Both the position numbers and the translations under genes were made by a program. Below are positions 26,272 through 33,564 of a stretch of DNA of 40,506 bases, piece by piece. The DNA lies in the NCBI GenBank assembly GCA_030683705.1, contig JAUXPP010000143.1, forward strand, positions 1-40,506, written 5' to 3'. This DNA is from Polaromonas sp. (GTDB taxonomy: Bacteria; Pseudomonadota; Gammaproteobacteria; Burkholderiales; Burkholderiaceae_C). The first letter of the stretch is position 1. Every line of letters begins with the position of its first letter. Under the pieces are notes generated by a model that made no database searches, had not been told where the DNA came from, and saw nothing but the letters and a program-made list of their open reading frames with translations.

Positions 26272-27216
26272 ATGAAAAAGCTGCTCACCCTGTCCCTCGT
26301 CGCCCTCGCCTGCCTGTCGGCGCAGGCCCAGGAAACCAAAATCACGCTGGGCATGTCGGGCTGGACCGGCTTTGCGCCGCTGACCCTGGCCAAGGAAGCC
26401 GGCATTTTCAAGAAAAACGGCCTGGACGTGACGATCAAGAAGATCCCGCAAAAAGACCGCCACCTCGCGATTGCCTCGGGTGACGTGCAGTGTGCCGCCA
26501 CCACGGTGGAAACCTGGATCGTCTGGAACGCCAACGGCGTCGCGACCACGCAGATCTTCCAGCTCGACAAGAGTTACGGCGCCGACGGCATGGTGGTCAA
26601 GCCCAACATCGCCAAGATCAGCGACCTCAAGGGCAAAACCGTGGCTGCCAGCGCACCCGGCACCGCGCCCTGGTTCACGCTGGCCTGGATGCTCAAGAAA
26701 AACGGCCTGAGCCCGAAAGACGTGAAGATCGTCAACCTCGAGCCACAGGCCGCCGCCAATGCCATGATTGCCGGGACCGACGGCATCGACGCCGCCATGA
26801 CTTACGAGCCCTACCTCGGCGCCGTGCGTGCCAAGCCGGAAGCCGGCAAGATCATCGCCACCACGCTCGACTACCCGATGATCATGGACACCGTGGGCTG
26901 CACGCCCAAGTTCCTGACCGACAACCCGAAAGCCGCCAAGGCCCTGGCCGACAGTTATTTCGAAGCGCTCGAGATGATCAAGAAGGACCCGCAGAAGAGT
27001 TTTGAAATCATGGGCGCCGACGTCAAGCAGCCGGCCGACAAGTTCGAGGCCAGCCAGAAGTACCTGCGCTGGCAGGACCGTGCCGCCAACCAGAAGTTTT
27101 TTGCCGGCGAACACGCCGCCTTCAGCAAGGAAGCCGCCGACCTGCTGCTCGAAGCCGGTGTGATCAAGGCCCTGCCCGACATGAGCAAGCTGGCGGATAC
27201 ACGCTTCCTGAAATAA
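26272..27216 (+). CDS. NMT1/SsuA-type ABC transporter substrate-binding protein, hut-linked
   Basis: A 314-residue periplasmic receptor with a clean signal peptide (M-K-K-L-L then A-L-A-C-L-S-A-Q-A-Q, cleavage near 20). The mature part begins T-K-I-T-L-G-M-S-G-W-T-G-F-A-P-L-T-L-A, followed by F-K-K-N-G-L-D-V and S-D-L-K-G-K-T-V-A, typical of the NMT1/nitrate-sulfonate-taurine receptor class. AGGAG precedes the ATG. It lies 55 bases downstream of hutH and ahead of a matching permease and ATPase, so histidine, urocanate or another imidazole is the probable ligand. That assignment rests on position only. Family B repeat copy 3 follows directly. Confidence 0.88.
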   Translation: MKKLLTLSLVALACLSAQAQETKITLGMSGWTGFAPLTLAKEAGIFKKNGLDVTIKKIPQKDRHLAIASGDVQCAATTVETWIVWNANGVATTQIFQLDKSYGADGMVVKPNIAKISDLKGKTVAASAPGTAPWFTLAWMLKKNGLSPKDVKIVNLEPQAAANAMIAGTDGIDAAMTYEPYLGAVRAKPEAGKIIATTLDYPMIMDTVGCTPKFLTDNPKAAKALADSYFEALEMIKKDPQKSFEIMGADVKQPADKFEASQKYLRWQDRAANQKFFAGEHAAFSKEAADLLLEAGVIKALPDMSKLADTRFLK

Positions 27217-27223
27217 CAAACTT

Positions 27224-27331
27224 GTCATTGCGGGCCGGACCAGAGGTCTCCTCCGGATCCGCCGCAATCCATTCCTGAGCGCTGGCTTGCCGGCGCTCAG
27301 GCCGTGGATCCCGGATCGAGTCCGGGATGAC
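27224..27331. repeat. Family B REP-like element, copy 3, inside the ABC operon
   Basis: A 108-bp variant bounded by GTCAT and ATGAC. The first stem is TTGCGG...CCGCAA with an enlarged loop, the last is ATCCCGG-ATCGAGT-CCGGGAT, and between them is a perfect extra hairpin CCTGAGCGC (27274-27282) with GCGCTCAGG (27293-27301). It fills the gap between the receptor gene (stop at 27216) and the permease gene (start at 27352). Confidence 0.85.
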
Positions 27332-27351
27332 AGGCCCAAACACACACAACG

Positions 27352-28125
27352 ATGCGCCCTCTCCAAGCTGTCGCCCCCGGTGTACGCATCGCGCTGGGCA
27401 TTTCCTTCTTCGTCCTGTTCTTCGCGGTCTGGGCCTTCGCCACCTTCGGCGGCTACGTCTCCAAAACCTTTCTGGCCGACCCGGTGACCATGGTGCGCTC
27501 GGGTTACGACCTGCTGGTCAACCAGGGTTTCATCAAGGACATCGGCATGACGGTGTGGCGCGTGCTCGGCGGCTTTTTGATCGCCGCGGTGCTGGCCGTG
27601 CCGCTGGGTGTGCTGATGGGTGCCTACAAACCGATCGAGGCTTTTTTTGAACCCTTTGTGAGTTTTGCGCGTTACCTGCCGGCCTCGGCCTTCATCCCGC
27701 TGCTGATCCTCTGGGCCGGCATCGGCGAGGCGCAAAAGCTCGCGGTCATTTTTATCGGCTCGTTTTTCCAGCTGGTGCTGATGATGGCCGTCAGCGTGGG
27801 CAACACGCGGCGGGATTTGGTCGAAGCCGCCTACACCCTGGGCGCGGGCGACCGCGGCATCGTCACGCGGGTGCTGCTGCCCAGCAGCGCGCCCGAGATC
27901 GCCGAGACGCTGCGCATGGTGCTGGGCTGGGCCTGGACCTATGTGATCGTCGCCGAGCTGATAGGCGCATCCAGCGGCATCGGCCACATGATCACCGACA
28001 GCCAGGCGCTGCTGGCGACCGACCAGATCATCTTCGGCATCATCGTGATCGGCGTGATCGGGCTCGTGACCGACTTTGCCTTCAAGGCGCTGAACCGCAA
28101 GCTGTTTCCCTGGGCAAGACTGTGA
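27352..28125 (+). CDS. ABC transporter permease, SsuC/TauC type
   Basis: A 257-residue inner-membrane permease with about six helices. Residues about 65-230 form the binding-protein-dependent transport domain, with the EAA loop seen as V-E-A-A-Y-T-L-G-A-G-D-R-G-I-V-T-R-V-L-L-P-S-S-A-P near 160-185, which contacts the ATPase. It is the partner of the NMT1-type receptor at 26272 and of the ATPase whose start is 2 bases after its stop. The preceding 135-base gap holds a REP-like repeat, so this gene may be expressed at a lower level than the receptor. Confidence 0.92.
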   Translation: MRPLQAVAPGVRIALGISFFVLFFAVWAFATFGGYVSKTFLADPVTMVRSGYDLLVNQGFIKDIGMTVWRVLGGFLIAAVLAVPLGVLMGAYKPIEAFFEPFVSFARYLPASAFIPLLILWAGIGEAQKLAVIFIGSFFQLVLMMAVSVGNTRRDLVEAAYTLGAGDRGIVTRVLLPSSAPEIAETLRMVLGWAWTYVIVAELIGASSGIGHMITDSQALLATDQIIFGIIVIGVIGLVTDFAFKALNRKLFPWARL

Positions 28126-28127
28126 CC

Positions 28128-28919
28128 ATGAATATCCTCGACATCTCCCAGGTCTCCAAAACCTTCGCCGGCGCCAAGGGCGGCACGGTCGCCTTGCAGG
28201 CCACCGACCTCAGCGTGGCCGAGAACGACTTCATCACCATCCTCGGCCCCTCGGGCTGCGGCAAAAGCACCTTGCTGCGCATGGTGGCCGGGCTGGACAC
28301 ACCGAGCACCGGCAGCATCACACTGGACGGCAAGCCGGTCACCGGCCCCGGCGCCGACCGCGGCATGGTGTTCCAGAGCTACACCCTGTTTCCCTGGCTC
28401 AGCATCCTCGAGAACGTCTGCTTCGGCCTGCGCGAAAAAGGCCTGCCGCTGGCCGAGCAGCATGCGATTGCGCAACCTTTCATCCAGAAAGTGGGCCTGA
28501 CCGGTTTCGAGAACCATTTTCCCAAGCAGCTTTCGGGCGGCATGCTGCAGCGCACTGCACTGGCGCGCGCGCTGGCCAACAACCCGCGCATGCTGCTGAT
28601 GGACGAGCCCTTTGGCGCGCTGGACCACCAGACCCGCGAGCTGATGCAGGAACTGCTGCAGGGCATTTGGGAAGCCGAACGCAAGACCGTGCTGTTTGTG
28701 ACCCACGACATCGACGAGGCCATTTTCATGGGCAACCGTGTGGTGGTGATGAGCGCCCGCCCCGGCCGCATCAAGTGCGACCTGAAGGTCGACATAACGC
28801 ACCCGCGCCACTACTCGGTCAAGACCACGCCGGTGTTCATGGAGCTCAAGGCGCGCCTGACCGAAGAGATCCGCATCGAGGTGCAGCGCGCCGCCGGCCT
28901 GCTCCCGGCAGCCGTCTGA
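28128..28919 (+). CDS. ABC transporter ATP-binding protein, SsuB/TauB type
   Basis: A 263-residue nucleotide-binding subunit. Walker A G-P-S-G-C-G-K-S-T is at 40-48, Q-loop V-F-Q-S at 81-84, signature L-S-G-G-M-L-Q-R at 135-142, Walker B L-L-M-D-E-P at 156-161, and the switch histidine in F-V-T-H-D-I-D-E-A. The signature has M-L in place of the more common M-R/Q-Q, a minor departure. It completes the importer with the two preceding genes. GTG 28122, overlapping the permease stop, is an alternative start. Family A copy 5 begins 4 bases after the stop. Confidence 0.93.
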   Translation: MNILDISQVSKTFAGAKGGTVALQATDLSVAENDFITILGPSGCGKSTLLRMVAGLDTPSTGSITLDGKPVTGPGADRGMVFQSYTLFPWLSILENVCFGLREKGLPLAEQHAIAQPFIQKVGLTGFENHFPKQLSGGMLQRTALARALANNPRMLLMDEPFGALDHQTRELMQELLQGIWEAERKTVLFVTHDIDEAIFMGNRVVVMSARPGRIKCDLKVDITHPRHYSVKTTPVFMELKARLTEEIRIEVQRAAGLLPAAV

Positions 28920-28923
28920 CTCC

Positions 28924-28986
28924 AGGCTAATTCAGCCCCTGGCGCCCGCCCGTCAAGCGCGAGCAGCTCCTTTTTTGATAGCAAAC
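28924..28986 (+). repeat. Family A short dispersed repeat, copy 5 (diverged)
   Basis: GGCTAATTCAGCCCCTGG, then GTCAAGCGCGAGCAGCT and the closing arm ATAGC after a T-run. The 3' hairpin is imperfect here (GCTCC opposite ATAGC) but the 7-base loop TTTTTTG is kept. It lies in the convergent gap between the ATPase gene and the PPOX gene. Confidence 0.75.
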
Positions 28987-28999
28987 GGGAGCGCTGCGC

Positions 29000-29629
29000 T
29001 CAGTACAGCGTGGCGCGCTGGCGCGCCGGCAGTTCGCGGTCATAAGCCTCGCCATCGACCGCGGCACCGGTCAGCGCCTGCAGGATGGCGCCGGGTGTGG
29101 GGACCCGTCCCCGCAGGTCCGCTGCCGGGGTCTGCCACAGGCCGGAGCGCTGGATCGCCCGGGCGCACTGGAAAAACACCGACACCACACGGACCACGAC
29201 CACACATTTGGGCAACTGGCCCTGAACGGTAAACCGCGCCAGCATGTCCGGCGCCGTGGTGATGCTGGCGCTGCCGTTGACACGCAGGGTCTCGCCGACA
29301 CCGGGGATCAGGAACAGCAGCGCCACGCGCGGGTCCTGCAGGATGTTGCGCAGGCTGTCCACGCGGTTGTTGCCGCGGCGCTCGGGCAGCAGCAAGGTGT
29401 ATTCGTCCTGCACCTGCACAAAACCCGGCGCATCGCCGCGCGGCGAGGCATCCAGCACGTCCGGGCCGGCCGTGGCCAGCACGGCAAACGGCGAGGCTTC
29501 GATCATGGCCCGGTAGGACGGATGCACAAAATCGACTTCCTTGCGCAAGGAGGCATCGCCCACCTCGCCGAACAGTGCCAGCAGCTGGTCGGCATGGGTA
29601 ATGGTGTGGGTGTCGGTAGCCAGGGTCAT
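29000..29629 (-). CDS. Pyridoxamine 5'-phosphate oxidase-like FMN protein (MSMEG_1061 type)
   Basis: A 209-residue split-barrel flavoprotein. A-S-P-F-A-V-L-A-T-A-G-P-D-V-L-D-A-S-P-R-G-D-A-P-G-F-V near residues 45-70 and L-P-E-R-R-G-N-N-R-V-D-S-L-R-N-I-L-Q-D-P-R-V near 80-102 are the FMN-binding segments of the PPOX subgroup often called MSMEG_1061-like. Members bind flavin or F420, but this one has no known substrate. True PdxH is excluded by missing PLP-contact motifs. It stands alone, convergent with the ABC operon and divergent from the small gene at 29854. Confidence 0.85.
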   Translation of the reverse strand: MTLATDTHTITHADQLLALFGEVGDASLRKEVDFVHPSYRAMIEASPFAVLATAGPDVLDASPRGDAPGFVQVQDEYTLLLPERRGNNRVDSLRNILQDPRVALLFLIPGVGETLRVNGSASITTAPDMLARFTVQGQLPKCVVVVRVVSVFFQCARAIQRSGLWQTPAADLRGRVPTPGAILQALTGAAVDGEAYDRELPARQRATLY

Positions 29630-29853
29630 GGAAGCATCCTGTGAGCAGGTTGGAAATTATCAGCGAAGCGCTCTCCGCCCCAATCGTAAGCAGTTGCATC
29701 CGGGGTGTAGGAAAGCACCGGAACGCTGCAGGCTCAGGCCTGCAAGCCTTGGCAATCTGCGGCTGACAGGGAAATCCGTGATCCCCTACCTGCGTGTCCG
29801 GCAGGCCTGGGCATCATGGAATCACCTCTGCAACGCATGAACGGATGCCCACC
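29630..29853. other. Divergent intergenic region
   Basis: About 220 bases between the PPOX gene and the small gene at 29854. It contains a short hairpin TGCAGG-CTCAGG-CCTGCA around 29728-29745 but no convincing promoter pair or terminator T-run. Confidence 0.35.
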
Positions 29854-30060
29854 ATGTCCACTGCCACCACCAAGCCCACCGGCTACCACCGTTTCCTCGA
29901 CACCCTGCCGCTGTCCTCGCGCCTGCGGGAGCCAAGGCCGGACGAGGTGGCGTTGCCCGTGCCCTTGCTGGCCCAACTCGCGCGCCCCATCACCAGCCTG
30001 GACGATGTGCAGTTGCTGATGGTCGAGTTGCACGGCGCCCGGGCCCGCGGCTGCTTCTGA
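29854..30060 (+). CDS. Small hypothetical protein (68 residues)
   Basis: A 68-residue reading frame with codon usage like its neighbours. After a short Thr-rich start it has Y-H-R-F-L-D-T-L-P-L-S-S-R-L-R-E and ends L-M-V-E-L-H-G-A-R-A-R-G-C-F. There is no signal, membrane segment or recognised domain. An alternative ATG at 29845 adds three residues. No strong ribosome site. Its stop is 128 bases from the GST gene. It could be a real small protein or chance; the coding call rests on frame length and composition only. Confidence 0.4.
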   Translation: MSTATTKPTGYHRFLDTLPLSSRLREPRPDEVALPVPLLAQLARPITSLDDVQLLMVELHGARARGCF

Positions 30061-30124
30061 GCGGCGGCGCGCCAACGCATTCCCGCTCCTCGCGGGCCGC
30101 CAGCCTGCAAAATAGCCCCACGCC

Positions 30125-30173
30125 GTGGCCGGGCTAGCCAGGACGCGATAACAGCCTGTCCTGGCTTGGCCAC
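30125..30173 (+). promoter_or_regulatory. Long stem-loop in the leader of the GST gene
   Basis: Outer arms GTGGCC (30125-30130) and GGCCAC (30168-30173) and inner arms AGCCAGGAC (30136-30144) and GTCCTGGCT (30158-30166) give 15 perfect base pairs with one asymmetric bulge and a 13-base loop. It ends 15 bases before the GST start codon, so it may fold in the mRNA leader or be a protein-binding site. No T-run follows, so it is not a typical terminator. Confidence 0.55.
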
Positions 30174-30188
30174 ACAATCCGGCTCACC

Positions 30189-30905
30189 ATGAGCCCACCT
30201 TCCACCTTCCCCGCCGACTTCCCCATCACCCGCAAATGGCCCGCCAGGCACCCTGAGCGGATCCAGCTGTATTCACTGCCCACGCCCAACGGCGTCAAGG
30301 TGTCCATCATGCTGGAGGAAACCGGCCTGGCCTACGAGCCGCACCTGGTCGACTTTGCCAGCAACGACCAGCTCACGCCGGAATTCATCTCGCTGAGCGC
30401 CAACAACAAGATTCCGGCCATCATCGACCCCGACGGCCCCGGCGGCCAGCCGCTGGGCCTGGCCGAGTCCGGCGCCATCCTGATTTACCTGGCCGAAAAA
30501 ACCGGCCAATTCCTGCCGCAGGACGCGGCCGGCCGTTACGAAACCATTGAGTGGCTGATGTTCCAGATGGGCGGTATCGGCCCCATGTTTGGCCAGCTCG
30601 GTTTCTTCCACAAGTTCGCCGGCAAAGAGTATGAAGACAAGCGCCCGCGCGACCGCTACGTGGCCGAAGCAAAACGGCTGCTCGGCGTGCTGGACAAGCG
30701 CCTCGAAGGCCGCGCCTGGATCATGGGCGACGACTACACCATCGCCGACATCGCCACCTTCGGCTGGGTGCGCAACCTGATCGGCTTTTACGGCGCTGGG
30801 GACCTGGTTGATTTCGACAGCTTTGGCAACGTCAGGCGCGTGCTGGAAAGCTTTGTCGCCCGGCCTGCTGTGATCAAAGGCCTGGCCATTCCGGCGCGCG
30901 GCTAG
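30189..30905 (+). CDS. Glutathione S-transferase family protein, YfcG/YghU (Nu class) type
   Basis: A 238-residue GST. The thioredoxin-like domain carries [17 protein letters not shown] near residues 29-45, where the Thr-x-Asn pair contacts the thiol in Nu-class enzymes, then N-K-I-P-A-I-I-D-P and [12 protein letters not shown] for glutathione binding. The helical domain has [16 protein letters not shown] near residue 118. Characterised relatives (E. coli YfcG, YghU) are disulfide-bond reductases rather than conjugating enzymes. It is preceded by a long stem-loop and appears monocistronic. Confidence 0.88.
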   Translation: MSPPSTFPADFPITRKWPARHPERIQLYSLPTPNGVKVSIMLEETGLAYEPHLVDFASNDQLTPEFISLSANNKIPAIIDPDGPGGQPLGLAESGAILIYLAEKTGQFLPQDAAGRYETIEWLMFQMGGIGPMFGQLGFFHKFAGKEYEDKRPRDRYVAEAKRLLGVLDKRLEGRAWIMGDDYTIADIATFGWVRNLIGFYGAGDLVDFDSFGNVRRVLESFVARPAVIKGLAIPARG

Positions 30906-31048
30906 GCCATGCCGCCGCCGGCCTGCGCCCCGGTCGGTCCCGCAAATCGGCTTCCCCCAGCTTCACAGGGTGTATAAACAGGGCCCCCGGTCCCGCGCAC
31001 AGCTGTCAGCTGCGCAGGACCCCTGACACACCTCAAGGAAAATCCAGC

Positions 31049-31762
31049 ATGGGCGCGCAGTGGAAAGCAAAAGGCAAGGAACTGGCGGCCAATGCCAAAG
31101 GCAAGGTCTTCGGCAAACTCGCCAAGGAAATCATGGTCGCGGCGCGCAGCGGCGCCGACCCGGCGCTCAACGCGCGGCTGCGGCTGGTGGTCGAGCAGGC
31201 CCGCAAGGTCTCCATGCCCAAGGACACGCTGGAACGCGCCATCAAGAAAGGCGCGGGCCTGACCGGTGACGCGGTGCATTTCGAGCACGTGATCTACGAA
31301 GGTTTTGCGCCACACCGCGTGCCGGTCATGGTCGAATGCCTGACCGACAACCTGAACCGCACCGCGCCCGAAATGCGGGTGTTGTTCCGCAAGGGGCAAC
31401 TCGGCACCTCGGGCTCGGTGGCCTGGGACTTCGACCATGTGGGCATGATCGAGGCGGAACCGGCTGCGGCTGGCGCCGACCCGGAACTCGCCGCGATCGA
31501 GGCTGGCGCGCAGGATTTCGAAGCCGGTGAGGAAGACGGCAACACCTTGTTCCTCACCGATGCCGCCGACCTCGACATCGTCAGCCGCGCGCTGCCGGCC
31601 CAGGGTTTCACCGTGCTGTCGGCCAAACTCGGCTACAAACCGAAAAACCCGGTCGATCCGGCGACGCTGAGCGCCGCCGAACTTGAGGAAGTCGAAGCCT
31701 TCCTGGCGGCCATCGACGCCAACGACGACGTGCAAACCATTTATGCGGGCCTGGGCAGCTGA
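31049..31762 (+). CDS. yebC: YebC/TACO1 family protein
   Basis: A 237-residue member of the YebC family, with [10 protein letters not shown] at the start, [15 protein letters not shown] and [28 protein letters not shown]. Such proteins were described as DNA-binding regulators (PmpR), and more recent work links them to translation of proline-rich stretches. The start M-G-A-Q-W-K differs from the common M-A-G-H-S-K, placing it in the second YebC subgroup. AAGGAAA precedes ATG. DUF3297 follows after 36 bases, probably cotranscribed. Confidence 0.93.
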   Translation: MGAQWKAKGKELAANAKGKVFGKLAKEIMVAARSGADPALNARLRLVVEQARKVSMPKDTLERAIKKGAGLTGDAVHFEHVIYEGFAPHRVPVMVECLTDNLNRTAPEMRVLFRKGQLGTSGSVAWDFDHVGMIEAEPAAAGADPELAAIEAGAQDFEAGEEDGNTLFLTDAADLDIVSRALPAQGFTVLSAKLGYKPKNPVDPATLSAAELEEVEAFLAAIDANDDVQTIYAGLGS

Positions 31763-31798
31763 AGCTGTCCGACCCTTCCACTTCCCACCCAAACAAGC

Positions 31799-32062
31799 AT
31801 GAACGACACTACCGCCAACGACGCGACCCAGCGTCCTCCCCTGCCCGATCACCTGTCCGCCGACCCGCGCAGCCCGCACCACGTTGCCGCCGTGTTCGAG
31901 CACGACATCGGCATCCGCTTCAACGACAAAGAGCGCAGCGACGTCGAGGAATACTGCATCAGCGAACGCTGGATCAAGGTCCCCGCCGGCAAGGCGCTGG
32001 ACCGCAAGGGCCATCCCTTGATGATCAAGCTCAAGGGCAAGGTCGAGGCGTTTTACAAATAA
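31799..32062 (+). CDS. DUF3297 family protein
   Basis: An 87-residue soluble protein. The motif L-P-x-H-L-S-A-D-P-R-S-P-H-H followed by G-I-R-F-N-D-K-E-R-S-D-V-E-E-Y-C-I-S-E-x-W-I-K-V and ending L-M-I-K-L-K-G-K-V-E-A-F-Y is that of DUF3297, a small conserved proteobacterial family sometimes mislabelled glutathione peroxidase. Function unknown. It lies 36 bases downstream of yebC and 88 bases before the GFA protein, all on the plus strand. Confidence 0.85.
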   Translation: MNDTTANDATQRPPLPDHLSADPRSPHHVAAVFEHDIGIRFNDKERSDVEEYCISERWIKVPAGKALDRKGHPLMIKLKGKVEAFYK

Positions 32063-32150
32063 GCCGTCTGGAAGCCGTGCGGCATCAGCCTGCCGGCCCA
32101 TCGGTCGTTTTCACGCACTTCGCCGCCCACGCCATGCGCGCACATCCACC

Positions 32151-32555
32151 ATGAGCACACCCACCTACAGCGGCTCCTGCCTGTGCGGACAGGTCAGGTA
32201 CGAGGTGTCGCACATCACCTCCACCTCGCACTGCCATTGCAGCATGTGCCGCAAGGCCCACGGCGCGGCCTTTGCCACCTATGCCAGCGTCCTGAAAGAA
32301 AACCATGTGTTCACCGCTGGCGCTGCACTGGTGAAGACTTACCGGTCCTCGGCCCAGGTGACGCGCAGCTTTTGCTCAGCCTGCGGCTCGCCCCTGCTGT
32401 GGCACAGCCAGGGGGATTTTGCGGCCTGGGTGTCGTTTCCGCTGGCAGCACTGGACACGCCTTATCTCCCACCCCGGCAGAAACATATCCATGTGGCATC
32501 GCGCGTGCCGTGGTTTCCCATCGCGGACGACTGGCCGCAAGCCAGCGCCGACTGA
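32151..32555 (+). CDS. GFA family zinc protein (glutathione-dependent formaldehyde-activating enzyme-like)
   Basis: A 134-residue CENP-V/GFA-fold protein. The zinc-binding cysteines are visible as C-L-C-G-Q near residue 8, C-H-C-S-M-C-R-K near 27, and C-S-A-C-G-S near 76. The founding member was reported to speed the reaction of formaldehyde with glutathione, but most homologues have unproven activity. A-S-V-L-K-E-N-H-V-F-T-A-G and the final D-W-P-Q are typical. Family A copy 6 and a convergent gene follow. Confidence 0.88.
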   Translation: MSTPTYSGSCLCGQVRYEVSHITSTSHCHCSMCRKAHGAAFATYASVLKENHVFTAGAALVKTYRSSAQVTRSFCSACGSPLLWHSQGDFAAWVSFPLAALDTPYLPPRQKHIHVASRVPWFPIADDWPQASAD

Positions 32556-32573
32556 CCCCTGGACCTGACGGTC

Positions 32574-32625
32574 GAAAAGCCTCCAGCCTTTGTTTGGCGT
32601 GCGTCAGCAGCTATCAAAAACAGAG
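32574..32625 (+). repeat. Family A short dispersed repeat, copy 6
   Basis: AAAAGCCTCCAGCCTTTG then GGCGTGCGTCAGCAGCTATCAAAAAC. It keeps the core but lacks the closing ATAGC arm. Lies in the convergent gap about 20 bases after the GFA stop. Confidence 0.75.
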
Positions 32626-32639
32626 CGCCGACCAGCAGG

Positions 32640-33371
32640 TCAGCTGTCGGCGACGGCCGCGCCCACAATCGCATGACGTGCGAGCGAAGCGGCAACAAAG
32701 CCGCTGCGTTTCATGCGGGCGACAAAGTCATCGAGGAAGGCCGCCGCTGCGGCGCTGCGCGTTTTCGGCATGGCCATCGCCTGGTTGATCACCATGAAGC
32801 GCTCGCCCAGCAGGCGCAGGCCGCCGATGCGGCGCGCGTCTGCTTCCAGCCCCTGCTTCACGCCGGCCGACACGTCCAGGCCGTCCTGCAGCATCGCATC
32901 GACCACGGCCTCCGAGGTCGGCACGGGCACCAGCGTGGCGTGCTGGATGTGCCGCTGCAGGTAGAGGCCGTAAGCGCTGCCGGCACCCACCACGATGCGT
33001 ATGCCGTCGCGGTCCACCTCGGCATTGGTGCGGATCGGTGAGTCCTCGCGCACCAGGTAATAGCCCTCGATCTGCACATACGCCGGCGTGAAATGTGTGG
33101 TTTCTGCACGCAGCGGGTCAATCGCCATGAAGCCGATGTCGGCGTCGCCGGCAGCCAGCGCCGCGACGGATTTGGCGGCGGTGTCGAACTGCAGGAAATC
33201 CACCGCCACACCCAGCTCACGCGCGAATTCGCGCGACAGGTCGATGGTGACGCCCGCGGGTTTCTCAATCGCGGTGTGGCTGTGCGCCAGCACCGGGTTG
33301 CCCATGTTCAGCGAAGCGCGCAGCCTGCCTGTAGGCGCAAACTCTTTCACCAGATTGGCCAGCTCAGTCAT
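32640..33371 (-). CDS. Signal-less extracellular-solute-binding-domain protein (SBP_bac_3 type)
   Basis: A 243-residue protein with the fold of amino-acid-type receptors: L-R-A-S-L-N-M-G-N-P-V-L-A at residue 15, G-V-T-I-D-L-S-R-E-F-A-R-E-L-G-V, A-A-K-S-V-A-A-L-A-A-G-D-A-D-I-G-F-M-A-I-D-P and F-T-P-A-Y-V-Q-I-E-G-Y-Y-L-V. There is no signal peptide: the receptor fold begins right after M-T-E-L-A-N-L-V-K-E-F-A. GGAGG sits 8 bases before ATG 33371, so this start is secure. It therefore probably works in the cytoplasm as a ligand sensor or binding protein. It overlaps the end of the 65-residue gene upstream by 8 bases and has no permease or ATPase neighbour. Confidence 0.82.
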   Translation of the reverse strand: MTELANLVKEFAPTGRLRASLNMGNPVLAHSHTAIEKPAGVTIDLSREFARELGVAVDFLQFDTAAKSVAALAAGDADIGFMAIDPLRAETTHFTPAYVQIEGYYLVREDSPIRTNAEVDRDGIRIVVGAGSAYGLYLQRHIQHATLVPVPTSEAVVDAMLQDGLDVSAGVKQGLEADARRIGGLRLLGERFMVINQAMAMPKTRSAAAAAFLDDFVARMKRSGFVAASLARHAIVGAAVADS

Positions 33372-33561
33372 CGAGGAATCCTCCCTTGTAAAAACTCCAT
33401 GCGGTGCCGTCGTGCAAATAGAAATACCCGTCGGCGCAGTCATCCTTGCCGGGGAAAAATTCCCGATAGGCCTTGGGTACCAGGCGCTCGAGCTGCGCGT
33501 CCGAGAGTTCGTCGAATTCTTCAGGAGTGATGGGTTGGCCGACCCGCAGTTTGCGTTCCAT
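33364..33561 (-). CDS. Conserved-looking 65-residue protein of unknown function
   Basis: A small acidic soluble protein. It opens M-E-R-K-L-R-V-G-Q-P-I-T-P-E-E-F-D-E-L-S-D-A-Q and closes with an aromatic-rich strand D-G-Y-F-Y-L-H-D-G-T-A-W-S-F-Y. There is no signal, membrane segment or recognised domain. Its ATG is 3 bases after the HDAC-family stop and its end overlaps the receptor-like gene by 8 bases, so it is almost certainly translated as the middle gene of a three-gene unit. That position is the main reason to believe it. Confidence 0.7.
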   Translation of the reverse strand: MERKLRVGQPITPEEFDELSDAQLERLVPKAYREFFPGKDDCADGYFYLHDGTAWSFYKGGFLDD

Positions 33562-33564
33562 GCT

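Noticed and set aside
26254..27987. A 577-codon minus-strand frame opposite the ABC receptor and permease genes
   Set aside because: Antisense to two genes with clear signal peptide, domain and operon support.
28128..28919. Assigning the ABC importer to taurine or sulfonate uptake
   Set aside because: Receptor, permease and ATPase belong to that broad class, but no sulfonatase or dioxygenase genes are near and the hut context points elsewhere, so a substrate name was not given.
29685..29702. AATCGTAAGCAGTTGCA, resembling the family A core
   Set aside because: Only a short partial match to the core, without the flanking palindrome or the GCTAT/ATAGC hairpin; could be chance.
30960..30985. 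TGTATAAACAG before yebC as a possible LexA box
   Set aside because: The expected CTGT-N8-ACAG spacing is not met, as the left half is missing.
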